Below, piece by piece: positions 33,639 through 42,576 of a stretch of DNA of 64,000 nucleotides. The position numbers and the translations under genes are program-made. The notes under the pieces are model-generated. The model saw only the letters and a program-made list of their open reading frames with translations, did not search any database and had not been told where the DNA came from. The stretch's first letter is position 1; each line of letters begins with the position of its first letter. The DNA is from Micavibrio_A sp041655955 (GTDB lineage Bacteria > Pseudomonadota > Alphaproteobacteria > Micavibrionales > Micavibrionaceae): assembly GCA_041655955.1 (NCBI GenBank), contig JBBAEN010000002.1:806001-870000 (forward strand), in the 5' to 3' direction.

Positions 33639-34691
33639 ATGAAAGTCTGGATCCTGTATGGCGACGATGTTGAATCGGCAGCTGACCTTGCCCATGAAGT
33701 GCGCCGTTTCAAGGCAGAGGCCGAGCGTCTTGGCATTGAGCTGAAAGTTTATAACCCCGCCGATTTCGATCTGATCGTGGGTGAGCATACGCGCGATTCC
33801 GTCCTTATCAAGGGCAAGCCGGTCGCTATTCCCGATGTGGTCTATCCCTATTTCAACCATGACGACCATTCCTATTTCAGCCTCGCGATTGTGCGGCAGC
33901 TGGAGCGGATGGGCTGTCTTGTCTATAACAAGGCCGCGACAATCGAAACGGTGCGCGACAAGCTGCACACCCATCAAAACCTGTCGGAAAAAGGCATTAC
34001 CTCACCCACGACGATGCTGGCGAAATTCCCGATTGACGAAAATATGGTCAATCTTATCGAAACGACGCTCGGCTTTCCGGTTGTCGTCAAAACCCTGAAA
34101 GGGGCGCTCGGTGTCGGGGTTTTCCTGATTGAAAACGCCAAGGCGTTCCGCGACCAGATGGATCTGATTGGCCAGACCAGCCCGGACATCCAGCTTATCT
34201 TTCAGGAATTTGTCGAGGCCAGCCGTGGCCGCGATCTGCGCATGTTCGTCGTGGACGGCGAGCTGGTCGCCGCGATGGAACGCCGCGCCAAGGAGGGCGA
34301 CTTCAAGGCGAATTACAGCTCCGGCGGTTCCGTCCACCAGTTCCATGCGGATAAACAGGCCATCGATCTGGCGGTGCGCACCGCCAATGCGCTGGACATC
34401 CAGATTGGCGGGATTGACCTGCTTTTCCTGAAAAACGGCGGCTATACGATATGCGAGGCCAATACTTTCCCCGGCTTTAAGGGGCTTGAAAAAGCGTCCG
34501 GCGTCAATGTCCCCGAAAAAATCTTTCAGGCGATGGAGCGCCGCCTTGTGCTGCACCGCAAGCAAAGAAAAGGATTGCCGCTTCCTGCAAGGACGCATTC
34601 ACCGGTGCAGGGGTTCCGCGGCAAGGAAGCCTTTGCCGAAATATTGACCCGCGCGAAACGCTGGTTGAATATGAACAATATCGCGGCCTGA
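33639..34691 (+). CDS. RimK-family ATP-grasp ligase
   Basis: A 350-residue ATP-grasp enzyme. A pre-ATP-grasp domain (about 1-115, PDVVYPYF) is followed by the ATP-binding core: KLHTHQNLSEKGI, FPVVVKTLKGALGVGV, FQEFVEASRGRDLRMFVVDG, AAMERRAKEGDFKAN and the metal-binding EANTFPGFKGLE. This arrangement matches RimK-type alpha-L-glutamate ligases, which join an amino acid to a carboxylate using ATP. The substrate could be a protein tail, a peptide or a small molecule. Start ATG 33639 follows a GAGGGTGAG segment. A strong bidirectional terminator follows the gene. Confidence 0.85.
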   Translation: MKVWILYGDDVESAADLAHEVRRFKAEAERLGIELKVYNPADFDLIVGEHTRDSVLIKGKPVAIPDVVYPYFNHDDHSYFSLAIVRQLERMGCLVYNKAATIETVRDKLHTHQNLSEKGITSPTTMLAKFPIDENMVNLIETTLGFPVVVKTLKGALGVGVFLIENAKAFRDQMDLIGQTSPDIQLIFQEFVEASRGRDLRMFVVDGELVAAMERRAKEGDFKANYSSGGSVHQFHADKQAIDLAVRTANALDIQIGGIDLLFLKNGGYTICEANTFPGFKGLEKASGVNVPEKIFQAMERRLVLHRKQRKGLPLPARTHSPVQGFRGKEAFAEILTRAKRWLNMNNIAA

Positions 34692-34711
34692 CCTTCAGGC
34701 ATGCGGTCATG

Positions 34712-34745
34712 AAAAAAGCGCCTTATGTTCAGGGCGCTTTTTCTT
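34712..34745. terminator. Bidirectional intrinsic terminator
   Basis: AAAAAGCGCC (34713-34722) and GGCGCTTTTT (34733-34742) form a 10-bp stem with a 10-nt loop flanked by A and T runs, between the RimK-like gene and the convergent LpoA-like gene. It can end transcription in both directions. Confidence 0.85.
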
Positions 34746-34762
34746 TATCCGGCCTGCCGCCC

Positions 34763-35884
34763 TTATTTTACAAAAGATGACGGGGCGGGATCGCGCTCTA
34801 TAATAGAGCCGTTCCTGATTTCGAGAATGGCAAGGCCCCGTTCCGCAAGCCCCGCATTATTGAAACGCACGATCCCGTCAACGCCCGCAAATCCGTTCGG
34901 GTTGGTGATATTCGCCGCCGTAAAGCCGCCGGATTTTGCAAGGGCCGCAACCAGCGCCGTTGCGTCATAGGCAAGCGTGCCGAGCCTTTGCGGCTTCGTT
35001 CCATAGGTCGCCTGAAAGCGGGTTTCAAAATCCCTCCGCGCCGCCGGCGAGGGGGCGGCGAACCATGCGCCGTTCATTTCCGGCATGGCGGCGATGCGGG
35101 CATCGTCCCACAGCCCCGTGCCAAGCTTTTGGGCGTTTTTATTGGTTACACGTTGTAGAATCCCCGAAAGGGCGTTGCCGCCGGCGGGGATAAAGACGGA
35201 ATCATAGCCGTTGACGTCCGACAGGACGCGGGAGATTGTCAGGCCGTTCAGCCGCGCTTGTTCTTCAAAACGGGAAGAGGTCGCCGTGCCGTAAGCATCG
35301 GCGGCGGCGGCGATTGCCGGGCGCTTCAGGCCGTTCGCCGCCGCATAGCGCGTAATCCGGTCAACCTGCCCGAAAGGGAGAAAGCCCATAATATAGGTGT
35401 TCGGCCCCGCAAGGCTCCAGTCGGTGGAAAAAGCGATGATATTGACGTTGCTTCCTGCCGTGGCTTGCTTGGCGCTGTGGACGTCTTCGGCGAAAAGCGG
35501 CCCCAGAATGATTTGCGCGCCGTCATGCAGGGCGGATCTTGCGGCTTCGCCCGCACCCTTGGCCGTATCGCGCGGCAAAAGCTCGAAATTTTCATATCCC
35601 AAATCAAAGACGGCGAGCTGCGCCGCTTGCAGCATGGATTGCCCCAGCGCCGCGTGCGCGCCGGAAAGCGGGAGGAGGATCGCCGCTTTGATAGCGGGGC
35701 CGCCGGCATCATCCGAAGACGGGAGGGCTGCATAAACAGTATCGCCCGTTGCCTGTCCGTCTTTTGCGCCGGGCGCGGCGGAACCTGTCCGCCAGAGATC
35801 CTGCCCGCCGCTGCATCCGGTCAGCAGGAGCGCCGTTATAAGGAAAAGGGGAAAAACGCGATAAAAGCGATGAAAGACTGTCAT
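34763..35884 (-). CDS. LpoA-like penicillin-binding-protein activator lipoprotein
   Basis: Codes for 373 residues from ATG 35884, chosen because it gives a lipoprotein signal (FPLFLITALLLTGC, lipobox LLTGC). The mature part is a type I periplasmic-binding fold (AAILLPLSGAHAALGQSML, ILGPLFAEDVHSAK, GSNVNIIAFSTDW, YDATALVAALAKSGG). Such a protein divergent from rsmI matches the E. coli lpoA/rsmI arrangement, where LpoA activates PBP1a from the outer membrane. Here only the binding-protein domain is present, without the TPR half of gammaproteobacterial LpoA. The activator role is inferred from synteny. Confidence 0.75.
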   Translation of the reverse strand: MTVFHRFYRVFPLFLITALLLTGCSGGQDLWRTGSAAPGAKDGQATGDTVYAALPSSDDAGGPAIKAAILLPLSGAHAALGQSMLQAAQLAVFDLGYENFELLPRDTAKGAGEAARSALHDGAQIILGPLFAEDVHSAKQATAGSNVNIIAFSTDWSLAGPNTYIMGFLPFGQVDRITRYAAANGLKRPAIAAAADAYGTATSSRFEEQARLNGLTISRVLSDVNGYDSVFIPAGGNALSGILQRVTNKNAQKLGTGLWDDARIAAMPEMNGAWFAAPSPAARRDFETRFQATYGTKPQRLGTLAYDATALVAALAKSGGFTAANITNPNGFAGVDGIVRFNNAGLAERGLAILEIRNGSIIERDPAPSSFVK

Positions 35885-35938
35885 GGGCCTGATACTCTCA
35901 TGGTTCTGGCGATTTACGGTTTTACAGGTGTTACGGGC

Positions 35939-36820
35939 ATGAGCAAGGATCTTACACAAAAAACGGAGCGTACACCACAGGAGCTTTCCCTGAAAGCGGG
36001 GTTATATCTCGTGCCGACGCCGATTGGCAATATGCGCGATGTAACATTCCGTGCACTGGATGTTCTGGCGTCGGCGGATCTCGTCGTGTGCGAGGATACG
36101 CGCGTCAGCGGAAAATTGCTGAAAGCCTTCGGCCTGAAAAAGACGATGCGCGTCTATAACGATCACGCGAATGAAAAGGATCGCTCCAATATTTTAAAAG
36201 TCATAGAGGAGGGGGAAAGCGTCGCGCTTATCAGCGACGCGGGAACGCCCCTTATTTCCGATCCGGGCTATAAGCTTGTGCGCGATGTGGTTGCTGCGGG
36301 CTTTCCGGTGCAGGCACTGCCGGGGGCGAATGCGGTGTTGCCCGCGCTGCAATTATCGGGGCTGCCGACGGACGCTTTTTCTTTTGTCGGGTTTTTGCCC
36401 GCGCGTTCCGGCCCGCGCAAAAGCCTTTTGGAAAAATGGGCGGACAGGCCCGGCACGCTGATATGCTATGAAACCGGCCCGCGCCTTGAAGAAAGCCTGA
36501 AGGATATCCAGAAAGTTCTCGGCAACCGCCCCGCCGCCCTGTCGCGCGAGATCAGCAAGCTTTATGAGGAAACGCGCCGCGGCAAGCTTTCCGATCTCCT
36601 CACATGGGTACAGGAAAACGGCGCGCCGAAAGGAGAGATCGTGCTGGCAATCGGTGAAAACAAGACCGAGGAAATACCGAGCGAAACGATCGAGGGGCAA
36701 TTGAAACAGGCCCTTAAAACTCTCTCCGTACGCGATGCTGCCGATATGGTCGCGGAAACCACCGGAAAACCGCGTAAGACCATCTATATGCTGGCACTCA
36801 AGCTTTCAGGGAAGGCATGA
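35939..36820 (+). CDS. rsmI: 16S rRNA (cytidine1402-2'-O)-methyltransferase
   Basis: A 293-residue SAM enzyme of the tetrapyrrole-methylase fold. The motifs LYLVPTPIGNMRDVT, VVCEDTRVSGKLL, ALISDAGTPLISDPGYKLV and LPGANAVLPAL are diagnostic. RsmI methylates the ribose of C1402 in the ribosomal decoding centre. ATG 35939 is preferred over much longer in-frame readings, because the sequence upstream is antisense to the LpoA-like gene. It overlaps yraN by 4 nt (ATGA). Confidence 0.93.
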   Translation: MSKDLTQKTERTPQELSLKAGLYLVPTPIGNMRDVTFRALDVLASADLVVCEDTRVSGKLLKAFGLKKTMRVYNDHANEKDRSNILKVIEEGESVALISDAGTPLISDPGYKLVRDVVAAGFPVQALPGANAVLPALQLSGLPTDAFSFVGFLPARSGPRKSLLEKWADRPGTLICYETGPRLEESLKDIQKVLGNRPAALSREISKLYEETRRGKLSDLLTWVQENGAPKGEIVLAIGENKTEEIPSETIEGQLKQALKTLSVRDAADMVAETTGKPRKTIYMLALKLSGKA

Positions 36821-37173
36821 ACGTAAAGGCCACGAGCCATGAGCGCGGGATTGCGGCAGAAAAAGCCGCTGAAATTTTCCTGCGGGCGAAGGGCTATGAA
36901 ATACTGGAGCGGCGTTACAAAACACCGGTCGGCGAAATAGATATCATCGCGCTTGATGACGATTATGTCGTCTTTATCGAGGTCAAGGCGCGCGCCGCGA
37001 TAGACGACGCGCTTTATTCCATCACGCCGCGCATGCGCGCCCGCATCAATGACGCGGCCTCTTATTACATCATGCTTAATCCGGACAAGGCGGGCATGGC
37101 GATGCGTTTTGACGTGATGGCGGTGCAATTGCCGTTCCGCATACAGCACATGGAAAATGCGTTCATGGAATGA
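36817..37173 (+). CDS. yraN: YraN/UPF0102 nuclease-fold protein
   Basis: A 118-residue UPF0102 protein. Family motifs are clear: RGIAAEKAAEIFLRAKGYEIL, the GEIDIIALDDDYVVFIEVKAR active-site-like strand (E-ID...E-K as in restriction-endonuclease folds), and a C-terminal RFDVMAV. It follows rsmI with a 4-nt overlap, the usual bacterial order. Its cellular role is poorly known; a link to DNA processing has been proposed for the family from the fold. Confidence 0.9.
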   Translation: MNVKATSHERGIAAEKAAEIFLRAKGYEILERRYKTPVGEIDIIALDDDYVVFIEVKARAAIDDALYSITPRMRARINDAASYYIMLNPDKAGMAMRFDVMAVQLPFRIQHMENAFME

Positions 37174-37256
37174 GCGGCGTTTTGCGGTGATTGAAAAAGA
37201 GCGCAAAGCGTGGCATTTAAAAAGGGTCTTTTTTATCAGCGATGCGGGAGATTGAT

Positions 37257-38243
37257 ATGGCACTCAGCAGACGGAATTTTGTGGTTGGCGGCGCGGTTGC
37301 TGCCGTTGCGGCAGGGGCGGTTGGCCTCTCCCCGCTTGAGCTTTCTTTGTCCAGGGCCGCCGCCGCGCAAGGCCGCCGCCAGGCGCCCGGTTTTTACCGC
37401 ACGAAGGTCGGCAAGATAGAGGTCACAAGCCTGCTCGACGGCGGTATGACGCTTGGCGACGATCTTCTCATTGGCGCGGACGCGGATATGCTTAAAGAGT
37501 CCCGCCGCGATAACTTCATCCGGAACGCAAAAGATTTTCCGGCCTATGTGAACGGTTTTGTCATCAATAACGGGAAAAAGATCACGCTGGTCGATACGGG
37601 CGCGAAAGGCTATGCTCCGACGCTTGGAAATTTCGCCTCGAATCTGGCCGCATCGGGAATAGAGCCTGAGCAGGTTGATGAAATTATCATCACCCACGCG
37701 CATCCGGATCATACGAACGGGCTGCTGAACGGTGAGAGCAGCCGCGCTTTTGAACGGGCAACCATCCGCATCGCGGCGGAAGAGCTTGATTTCTGGTATG
37801 ATGACGCGCAGATGGCCGCGCACCCCTCCATGAAACAAATGTTTGATTTCGCGCGCCGCAATCTCGATCCGTATAAGAAGGGCGGGCGCATCGAAACTTT
37901 CGCGAAGAACGCGGATCTGGGCGGCGGGCTTTCCGCCATTCACCTTCCGGGCCACACGCCCGGCCATAGCGGCGTGCGCGTTTCAAGCGGCAGGGAACAG
38001 CTCGTCATCTGGGGCGATATCGTCCATATTCCGGCGGTGCAATTCGCCAATCCGGCGGTAAGCATCGCGTTTGATACAGACCCCGACGCGGCGCGCGCCA
38101 CCCGTGCGGCGATTCTGGATGAGGTCGCAACGGACAGGATCCGTATCGCCGGCATGCATCTGGTTTTTCCGGCCATCGGCCACGCGCTCAAACAGGATTC
38201 GGGCTATCGTTACGTTCCGCAGGCTTGGGAAACGGAAAGCTGA
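37257..38243 (+). CDS. Tat-exported metallo-beta-lactamase-fold hydrolase
   Basis: Codes for 328 residues from ATG 37257, with GGGAG 7 nt upstream. A twin-arginine signal (SRRNFVVGGAVAAVAAGAVG) sends the folded protein to the periplasm. The MBL metal motif THAHPDHTNG and later GHTPGHSGV and WGDIVH histidine/aspartate ligands are all present, so a dinuclear metal hydrolase is expected. The substrate is unknown; relatives include lactonases and arylsulfatase-like enzymes. It sits between yraN and a BON-domain lipoprotein gene, where E. coli has diaA, so it appears to be a local insertion into a conserved neighbourhood. Confidence 0.82.
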   Translation: MALSRRNFVVGGAVAAVAAGAVGLSPLELSLSRAAAAQGRRQAPGFYRTKVGKIEVTSLLDGGMTLGDDLLIGADADMLKESRRDNFIRNAKDFPAYVNGFVINNGKKITLVDTGAKGYAPTLGNFASNLAASGIEPEQVDEIIITHAHPDHTNGLLNGESSRAFERATIRIAAEELDFWYDDAQMAAHPSMKQMFDFARRNLDPYKKGGRIETFAKNADLGGGLSAIHLPGHTPGHSGVRVSSGREQLVIWGDIVHIPAVQFANPAVSIAFDTDPDAARATRAAILDEVATDRIRIAGMHLVFPAIGHALKQDSGYRYVPQAWETES

Positions 38244-38348
38244 GCTACGGGGCTGGACAAAAGAACCGTCCTCGCCGCATAATATAAGGAGCGTGCCGGA
38301 GGCGGCGCGACCGCTTGCGGCATAATCTTGCCAGAATTACCACGCTTA

Positions 38349-38378
38349 TTATTGGGAATGAAATTATTGGGAATGAAA
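38349..38378 (+). repeat. Perfect 15-bp tandem duplication at a translation start
   Basis: TTATTGGGAATGAAA is repeated twice head-to-tail. Each copy carries GGGA and an ATG, so the duplication gives the lipoprotein gene two extra in-frame ATG codons upstream of the start at 38382. Confidence 0.8.
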
Positions 38379-38381
38379 AAT

Positions 38382-38996
38382 ATGCGTCAGGCACTTTATG
38401 CTCTTGTCTTTTCCGCTTGCGCCGCATCGCTTCTCGCGGCCTGTACGCCGCTGGGGCTGGCGACGGGGGCGGCCGCGACGGTCGGCACCGCGGCCTCGCA
38501 GGAAGGCGGCATCCCGCGGGCATGGAACGATACGATGATCAAGGCGCATATCAACGATGCGTGGCTGAAATACGATCTTGAAACATTCTCCAAGCTTTCG
38601 ACGACGGTCAACCAGGGCCGCGTGCTGATTACGGGGATCGTCCAGAACCCCGAACACCGCGTCGAGGCCGTCCGCCTTGTCTGGCAGGTCGAGGGCGTCA
38701 AGCAGGTCATCAATGAAATACAGGTCGCGAACAGCGACGGCGTTCCGGGGTTTGTGCGCGATGGCTGGATCACGACGCGCCTGCGCACGGCGATTACGTT
38801 TGAAAAGAACATCCAGTCGCTCAACTATTCCATCGACACGGTGCAGGGCGTCGTTTATCTGATGGGCGTTTCGATGAGTCAGGCGGAGCTTGACCGCGTC
38901 ATCAGCATCGCCCGCACGATCCCGAATGTGAAACAGGTCGTCAGCTATGTGAAGATGGTGGGCGAGCCAGTCATTCCGGCAGGTGTGACGCAGTGA
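38382..38996 (+). CDS. BON-domain lipoprotein (DolP/YraP-like)
   Basis: About 204 residues. The signal peptide ends in lipobox LLAAC. The mature protein carries two BON domains (about 55-120: KAHINDAWLKYD, GRVLITGIVQNPEHRVEAV; and about 125-195: TTRLRTAITFEKNIQSLNY, GVVYLMGVSMSQAELDRVI). Two BON domains in an outer-membrane lipoprotein near rsmI-yraN match E. coli DolP (YraP), which supports outer-membrane integrity. Start is ATG 38382, with GGGA 9 nt upstream inside the duplicated segment; ATG 38373 is an alternative. It overlaps the next gene by 4 nt. Confidence 0.82.
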   Translation: MRQALYALVFSACAASLLAACTPLGLATGAAATVGTAASQEGGIPRAWNDTMIKAHINDAWLKYDLETFSKLSTTVNQGRVLITGIVQNPEHRVEAVRLVWQVEGVKQVINEIQVANSDGVPGFVRDGWITTRLRTAITFEKNIQSLNYSIDTVQGVVYLMGVSMSQAELDRVISIARTIPNVKQVVSYVKMVGEPVIPAGVTQ

Positions 38997-39835
38997 GCTT
39001 TGACGCGCTGCGGATCTTGCAAGAGGCCGGCGGCAAGGCGGATAGCGATCTCAACCTTGTCACTCTTTCCATCGCGCTTGCGGCGCCGGCCCATCCGGGG
39101 ATTGTTACAGACCGTTATTTCAACCATTTTTCAAAGGCGGCAACGCAGGTCGGCGAGCGTTACTGTGCGCTCTTGAATGCCGGTGCGCGCGACGACGCGG
39201 CGGTGCGCCTTGCCGCGCTCAAGCATATTCTGGCGGATGCTGAAAATTACCATGCCGATAACGCCGCGGCGGGCGATCTGGGCGACATAGAAAATACCGA
39301 CATGATACGCGTGATGGACAGGCGCAAGGGGCATGTCGCCGCGCTCGCCATCCTTTATATCCAGGCGGGCCGCGACAATAGCTGGGAGCTGGACGGGCTG
39401 GACTTCCCCGGCCATTTTCTTTGCCGCATCCAGCATGGGGGCGAACGCATCATCTTCGACCCCGCCAATGGTTGCGCCCGCATGGAGGCACCGCAGCTGC
39501 GCGCGCTTGTGAAGGAGAAGGCGGGAGAGGGGGCGGAGCTTTCGGCCTCTTATTATACGCCATGCCCGAACAGGGATATTCTCCTGACGCTTCATAATAT
39601 CTTGAAATCCCGCTATATCAGGGGGGAGGATTACGGGGCCGCGCTTGGCTGTGTGGAGAGAATGCGGCTCTTTGCGCCTGATGATCACCGCCTATGGCTG
39701 GATGCGGGTGTGCTTTACGCCAAAACAGGCGACCGCGCGCGTGCCGCGGGCGAGCTGGAAAAATATATCGCCGCCGTCCCCGATGCGCGGGACAGGCTGG
39801 ATGCCGAGGCGTTCCTGCGCTCGATTGTGGATTAA
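38993..39835 (+). CDS. SirB1-family protein (transglutaminase-like and TPR)
   Basis: A 280-residue UPF0162/SirB1-type protein. The N-terminal half is a transglutaminase-like fold without an obvious catalytic Cys (DMIRVMDRRKGHVAALAILY, FPGHFLCRI, IFDPANG). The C-terminal half has TPR-like helices (WLDAGVLYAKTGDRARAAGELEKYI). GTG start at 38993 overlaps the BON-lipoprotein stop by 4 nt. The function of this widespread family is not settled. Confidence 0.85.
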   Translation: MSFDALRILQEAGGKADSDLNLVTLSIALAAPAHPGIVTDRYFNHFSKAATQVGERYCALLNAGARDDAAVRLAALKHILADAENYHADNAAAGDLGDIENTDMIRVMDRRKGHVAALAILYIQAGRDNSWELDGLDFPGHFLCRIQHGGERIIFDPANGCARMEAPQLRALVKEKAGEGAELSASYYTPCPNRDILLTLHNILKSRYIRGEDYGAALGCVERMRLFAPDDHRLWLDAGVLYAKTGDRARAAGELEKYIAAVPDARDRLDAEAFLRSIVD

Positions 39836-39978
39836 ATGTGAATAGAATAAGGTATTGTTATGTGGGGGCTTGTCAGTCCTTTTGAACGATAATAAAAGTG
39901 TCGGAAGGAACCGAATCGCGTGTTCCTACGTATTCTTTCACGTACAAACGCAATTATTTCACTTAAAGGAGTCTTTCA

Positions 39979-40518
39979 ATGCTCGTCCGTACGCTCGCAA
40001 TTGCTCTTCTGGCCGTTTCGGTCGCAGCTTGTTCAACCACGAAGGAAGAAGATGCCGGCGGTGTAACAGTCGGCGAACGCGTCGATTACAGCCATGGCTC
40101 CGGCGTTGACGGTTCCGGTGTCGATGGATATGGCGCCGGCGGTTATGACAGCTCCGCCGTTCCGGGTTCCCAGCAGGATCTGGCGACGAATGTCGGCGAC
40201 CGCGTCTTCTTTGCCTATGACAGCTATGACGTCGCCCCCGAAGCCCGCGACACGCTGAACCGTCAGGCGGAATGGCTGAACCGTTATCCGAACCTGTCAA
40301 TCACGATCGAAGGCCATGCCGACGAACGCGGCACCCGTGAATACAACATCGCCCTTGGCGAGCGCCGCGCGCAATCCGTGCGTAACTACCTTGTATCCAT
40401 GGGCGTTTCCTCTTCGCGCATCAATACGATCAGCTACGGTAAAGAGCGTCCGGCCGTTGTCGGATCGGATGCTGCCTCCTGGGCGCAAAACCGCCGCGGC
40501 GTAACGGTCGTTCAGTAA
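39979..40518 (+). CDS. pal: Peptidoglycan-associated lipoprotein Pal
   Basis: A 179-residue outer-membrane lipoprotein. Signal and lipobox (LLAVSVAAC) precede a Gly/Ser/Asp-rich linker, then an OmpA-C peptidoglycan-binding domain (VFFAYDSYDVAPEARDTL, ITIEGHADERGTREYNIALG, RRAQSVRNYL). The ADERGT-EYN-LG-RRA set holds the Asp and Arg that bind diaminopimelate. Pal is the anchor of the Tol-Pal system, which draws the outer membrane in during division. AAAGGAG precedes ATG 39979. It is followed by cpoB; tolQRAB are outside this window. Confidence 0.95.
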   Translation: MLVRTLAIALLAVSVAACSTTKEEDAGGVTVGERVDYSHGSGVDGSGVDGYGAGGYDSSAVPGSQQDLATNVGDRVFFAYDSYDVAPEARDTLNRQAEWLNRYPNLSITIEGHADERGTREYNIALGERRAQSVRNYLVSMGVSSSRINTISYGKERPAVVGSDAASWAQNRRGVTVVQ

Positions 40519-40539
40519 ATCTGAATAAAAGGAAAGAGA

Positions 40540-41511
40540 ATGTCTGAAGCGGCAGGAAAACTTTCCGTTCGCAAGAACAGATCAAAACCATTGGCACAAA
40601 GGATCCGTCCTTTGTGCCTTTGCGTTATCGGGGGCGGTGTTTTATTGGGCCTTGCCGTTCCTGCATCCGCACAATCCAGCGACGTATTGAACCGTTTAAA
40701 GCGTATCGAGAATGAAGTCGATACGCTGAACCGCGCGGTTTATAAGGGAGAGCCGCCGCCGCCAATATCGCAGGGGGCGAATGATTCCCTCATCGAATTT
40801 CAAGGGCGCCTGATGCAGCTTGAAAGCGATCTGCGTAATCTGACCGGACGGATGGAGCTGCAAGCCCATGATAACCAGCAGTTGCAGCAAAAGCTGGAGG
40901 CGCTGGAACATGAAACCCGCCAGCGTTTTGAGCGCAATGAAGAGCAAATGCTCCAAAGCCGCTCTTCGGCGGCGGCGCCCCCCATGCCGTTGCAAGGCCC
41001 GGGGCCGTCCTCTTCCGTGGAAATCAATGCGCAAATCGCCCCTGTGGCGGGGGCGGGAACTGCCGGCATGCAGCAGCCCGCCGCGGTTGCTGCGGAACCT
41101 GCCGCCGCCAGTTCCAGCAGCGGCGGGCTTGATGCCGCGTCCATTTACGAACAGGGTTTTTCACAGATAAAACAGGCGGACTATGCCGCGGCGGAACAGT
41201 CCTTTTCGCGCTTCCTGCAGGATTACCCCTCCCACGCCCTCGCGCCGAACGCGCTCTATTGGCTTGGGGAAACCCATTATGTGCGCGGCGATTTCGACAA
41301 GGCGTCGCGCAGCTTTGCCGAAGCCTACCAGAAATATCCGAACGGGCCGAAAGCTGCCGATAATCTCTTGAAGCTCGGCATGTCGCTCGCCGGACAGGGG
41401 CAAAAGGACGGGGCCTGCGTGGCGCTGCGCCAGCTTAAAGCCCAATATCCGGACGGGCCTGCGCCTGTGCTGGCGCGCGGCGATCAGGAAACGGACAAGC
41501 TGGGCTGCTAA
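40540..41511 (+). CDS. cpoB: Tol-Pal system periplasmic protein CpoB (YbgF)
   Basis: A 323-residue exported protein. Signal peptide ends near VPASAQS; a coiled coil (about 45-130, LKRIENEVDTLNRAVY then LMQLESDLRNLTGRMELQ) for trimerisation is followed by an Ala/Pro/Ser linker and a C-terminal TPR domain (YEQGFSQIKQADYAAAEQSF, PNALYWLGETHYVRGDF, GPKAADNLLKLGMSL). CpoB links peptidoglycan synthesis with Tol-driven constriction. It lies 21 nt after pal in the usual order. Confidence 0.92.
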   Translation: MSEAAGKLSVRKNRSKPLAQRIRPLCLCVIGGGVLLGLAVPASAQSSDVLNRLKRIENEVDTLNRAVYKGEPPPPISQGANDSLIEFQGRLMQLESDLRNLTGRMELQAHDNQQLQQKLEALEHETRQRFERNEEQMLQSRSSAAAPPMPLQGPGPSSSVEINAQIAPVAGAGTAGMQQPAAVAAEPAAASSSSGGLDAASIYEQGFSQIKQADYAAAEQSFSRFLQDYPSHALAPNALYWLGETHYVRGDFDKASRSFAEAYQKYPNGPKAADNLLKLGMSLAGQGQKDGACVALRQLKAQYPDGPAPVLARGDQETDKLGC

Positions 41512-41583
41512 TTCGCATTGCCAACTGGCCGGATTTGCCGAATGGCGGATGACAAAGGCGGGTTGAGGGATTAAAACCTTCTT

Positions 41584-42576
41584 ATGGGCGCGGCCTCTTT
41601 TGATTTTGATAGGGAAATGCAGGTATTTCCGCCTTTAAGGGCCGGAAGCGTCATTGCCGCGGGCGTTTCGGGCGGGCCGGATTCCATGGCCTTGCTGCGG
41701 CTTTTGTCGGAATGGGCGCTGCGCCATGATATTGCCGTTCATGCCTATACGGTCGATCACGGGCTTCGTGCGGAAAGCGCCGCGGAGGCCGCGCAAGTAT
41801 CCGCCTGGGTCGGGGGCTGGCCCGGCGTAACCCACCATATCCTGCGCTGGGAAGGCGAAAAGCCGGAAACGCGCATTCTGGAAGAGGCGCGCGCCGCCCG
41901 CTATGCCCTTATGGCGGCTTCGATGAAAGAGGCGGGAGCGGATTCCCTTTTTATTGCCCACCATGCGGACGATCAGGCCGAAACTGTCCTTATCCGGCTG
42001 TCCAGGGGCAGCGGCCTTGACGGGCTTGCGGGGATGCGCAAACGGCACCCCATGGAGCGGCTCGGCATCACGCTTTTGCGGCCATTGCTCGATATTCCCA
42101 AAGCGGAACTGGTGCGGTTTTGCGATGAAAACGATATACCCTATGTGAGCGATCCGACCAACAGCAACGGGGATTATCTGCGCCCGCGCCTGCGCGCCGC
42201 CCGCCCGATTCTGGAAGAAGAGGGGTTAAGCGCAAAGCGGCTCGGCATGACTGCGCGGCGGATGGCCCGTGCAAAGGCGGCGCTTGACGATATGGGGCAG
42301 GATCTCTTCACGCACGCGCTCAAAGAACAAAAGGATGACGGCTTCATGTTTGATTACAGGGCGCTGCATGCCGCGCATGAGGAACTGGCCCTGCGCGTTA
42401 TTTTGGCCGTGATGGAAAGGCTCCATCCCGGTGACGGTTACGGGCCGCGGCTGGAAAGGCTTGAAAAGCTGCTGGAGCGGATTTTAAGGGACGGGGAGTT
42501 TAAAGGGGCGACGCTCGGCGGCTGTGTTTTTGCACTCGACCGCAGGAATGAGTCATTATGGATTGGAAAAGAATGA
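41584..42576 (+). CDS. tilS: tRNA(Ile)-lysidine synthetase
   Basis: A 330-residue N-type ATP pyrophosphatase. The P-loop AAGVSGGPDSMALLRLL, YTVDHGLRAESAAEA, and FIAHHADDQAETVLIRLSRGSGLDGLAGM are diagnostic of TilS, which turns C34 of tRNA-Ile (CAU) into lysidine so that it reads AUA. It is shorter than the E. coli form and lacks its C-terminal domains, as is common in Alphaproteobacteria. It sits between cpoB and ftsH as expected, with one unknown gene inserted. Confidence 0.93.
   Translation: MGAASFDFDREMQVFPPLRAGSVIAAGVSGGPDSMALLRLLSEWALRHDIAVHAYTVDHGLRAESAAEAAQVSAWVGGWPGVTHHILRWEGEKPETRILEEARAARYALMAASMKEAGADSLFIAHHADDQAETVLIRLSRGSGLDGLAGMRKRHPMERLGITLLRPLLDIPKAELVRFCDENDIPYVSDPTNSNGDYLRPRLRAARPILEEEGLSAKRLGMTARRMARAKAALDDMGQDLFTHALKEQKDDGFMFDYRALHAAHEELALRVILAVMERLHPGDGYGPRLERLEKLLERILRDGEFKGATLGGCVFALDRRNESLWIGKE

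Noticed and set aside
35258..35938. In-frame 5' extension of rsmI of 227 codons
   Set aside because: It runs antisense to the LpoA-like lipoprotein gene and the protein is basic and low in structure. The RsmI family starts at about 35939.
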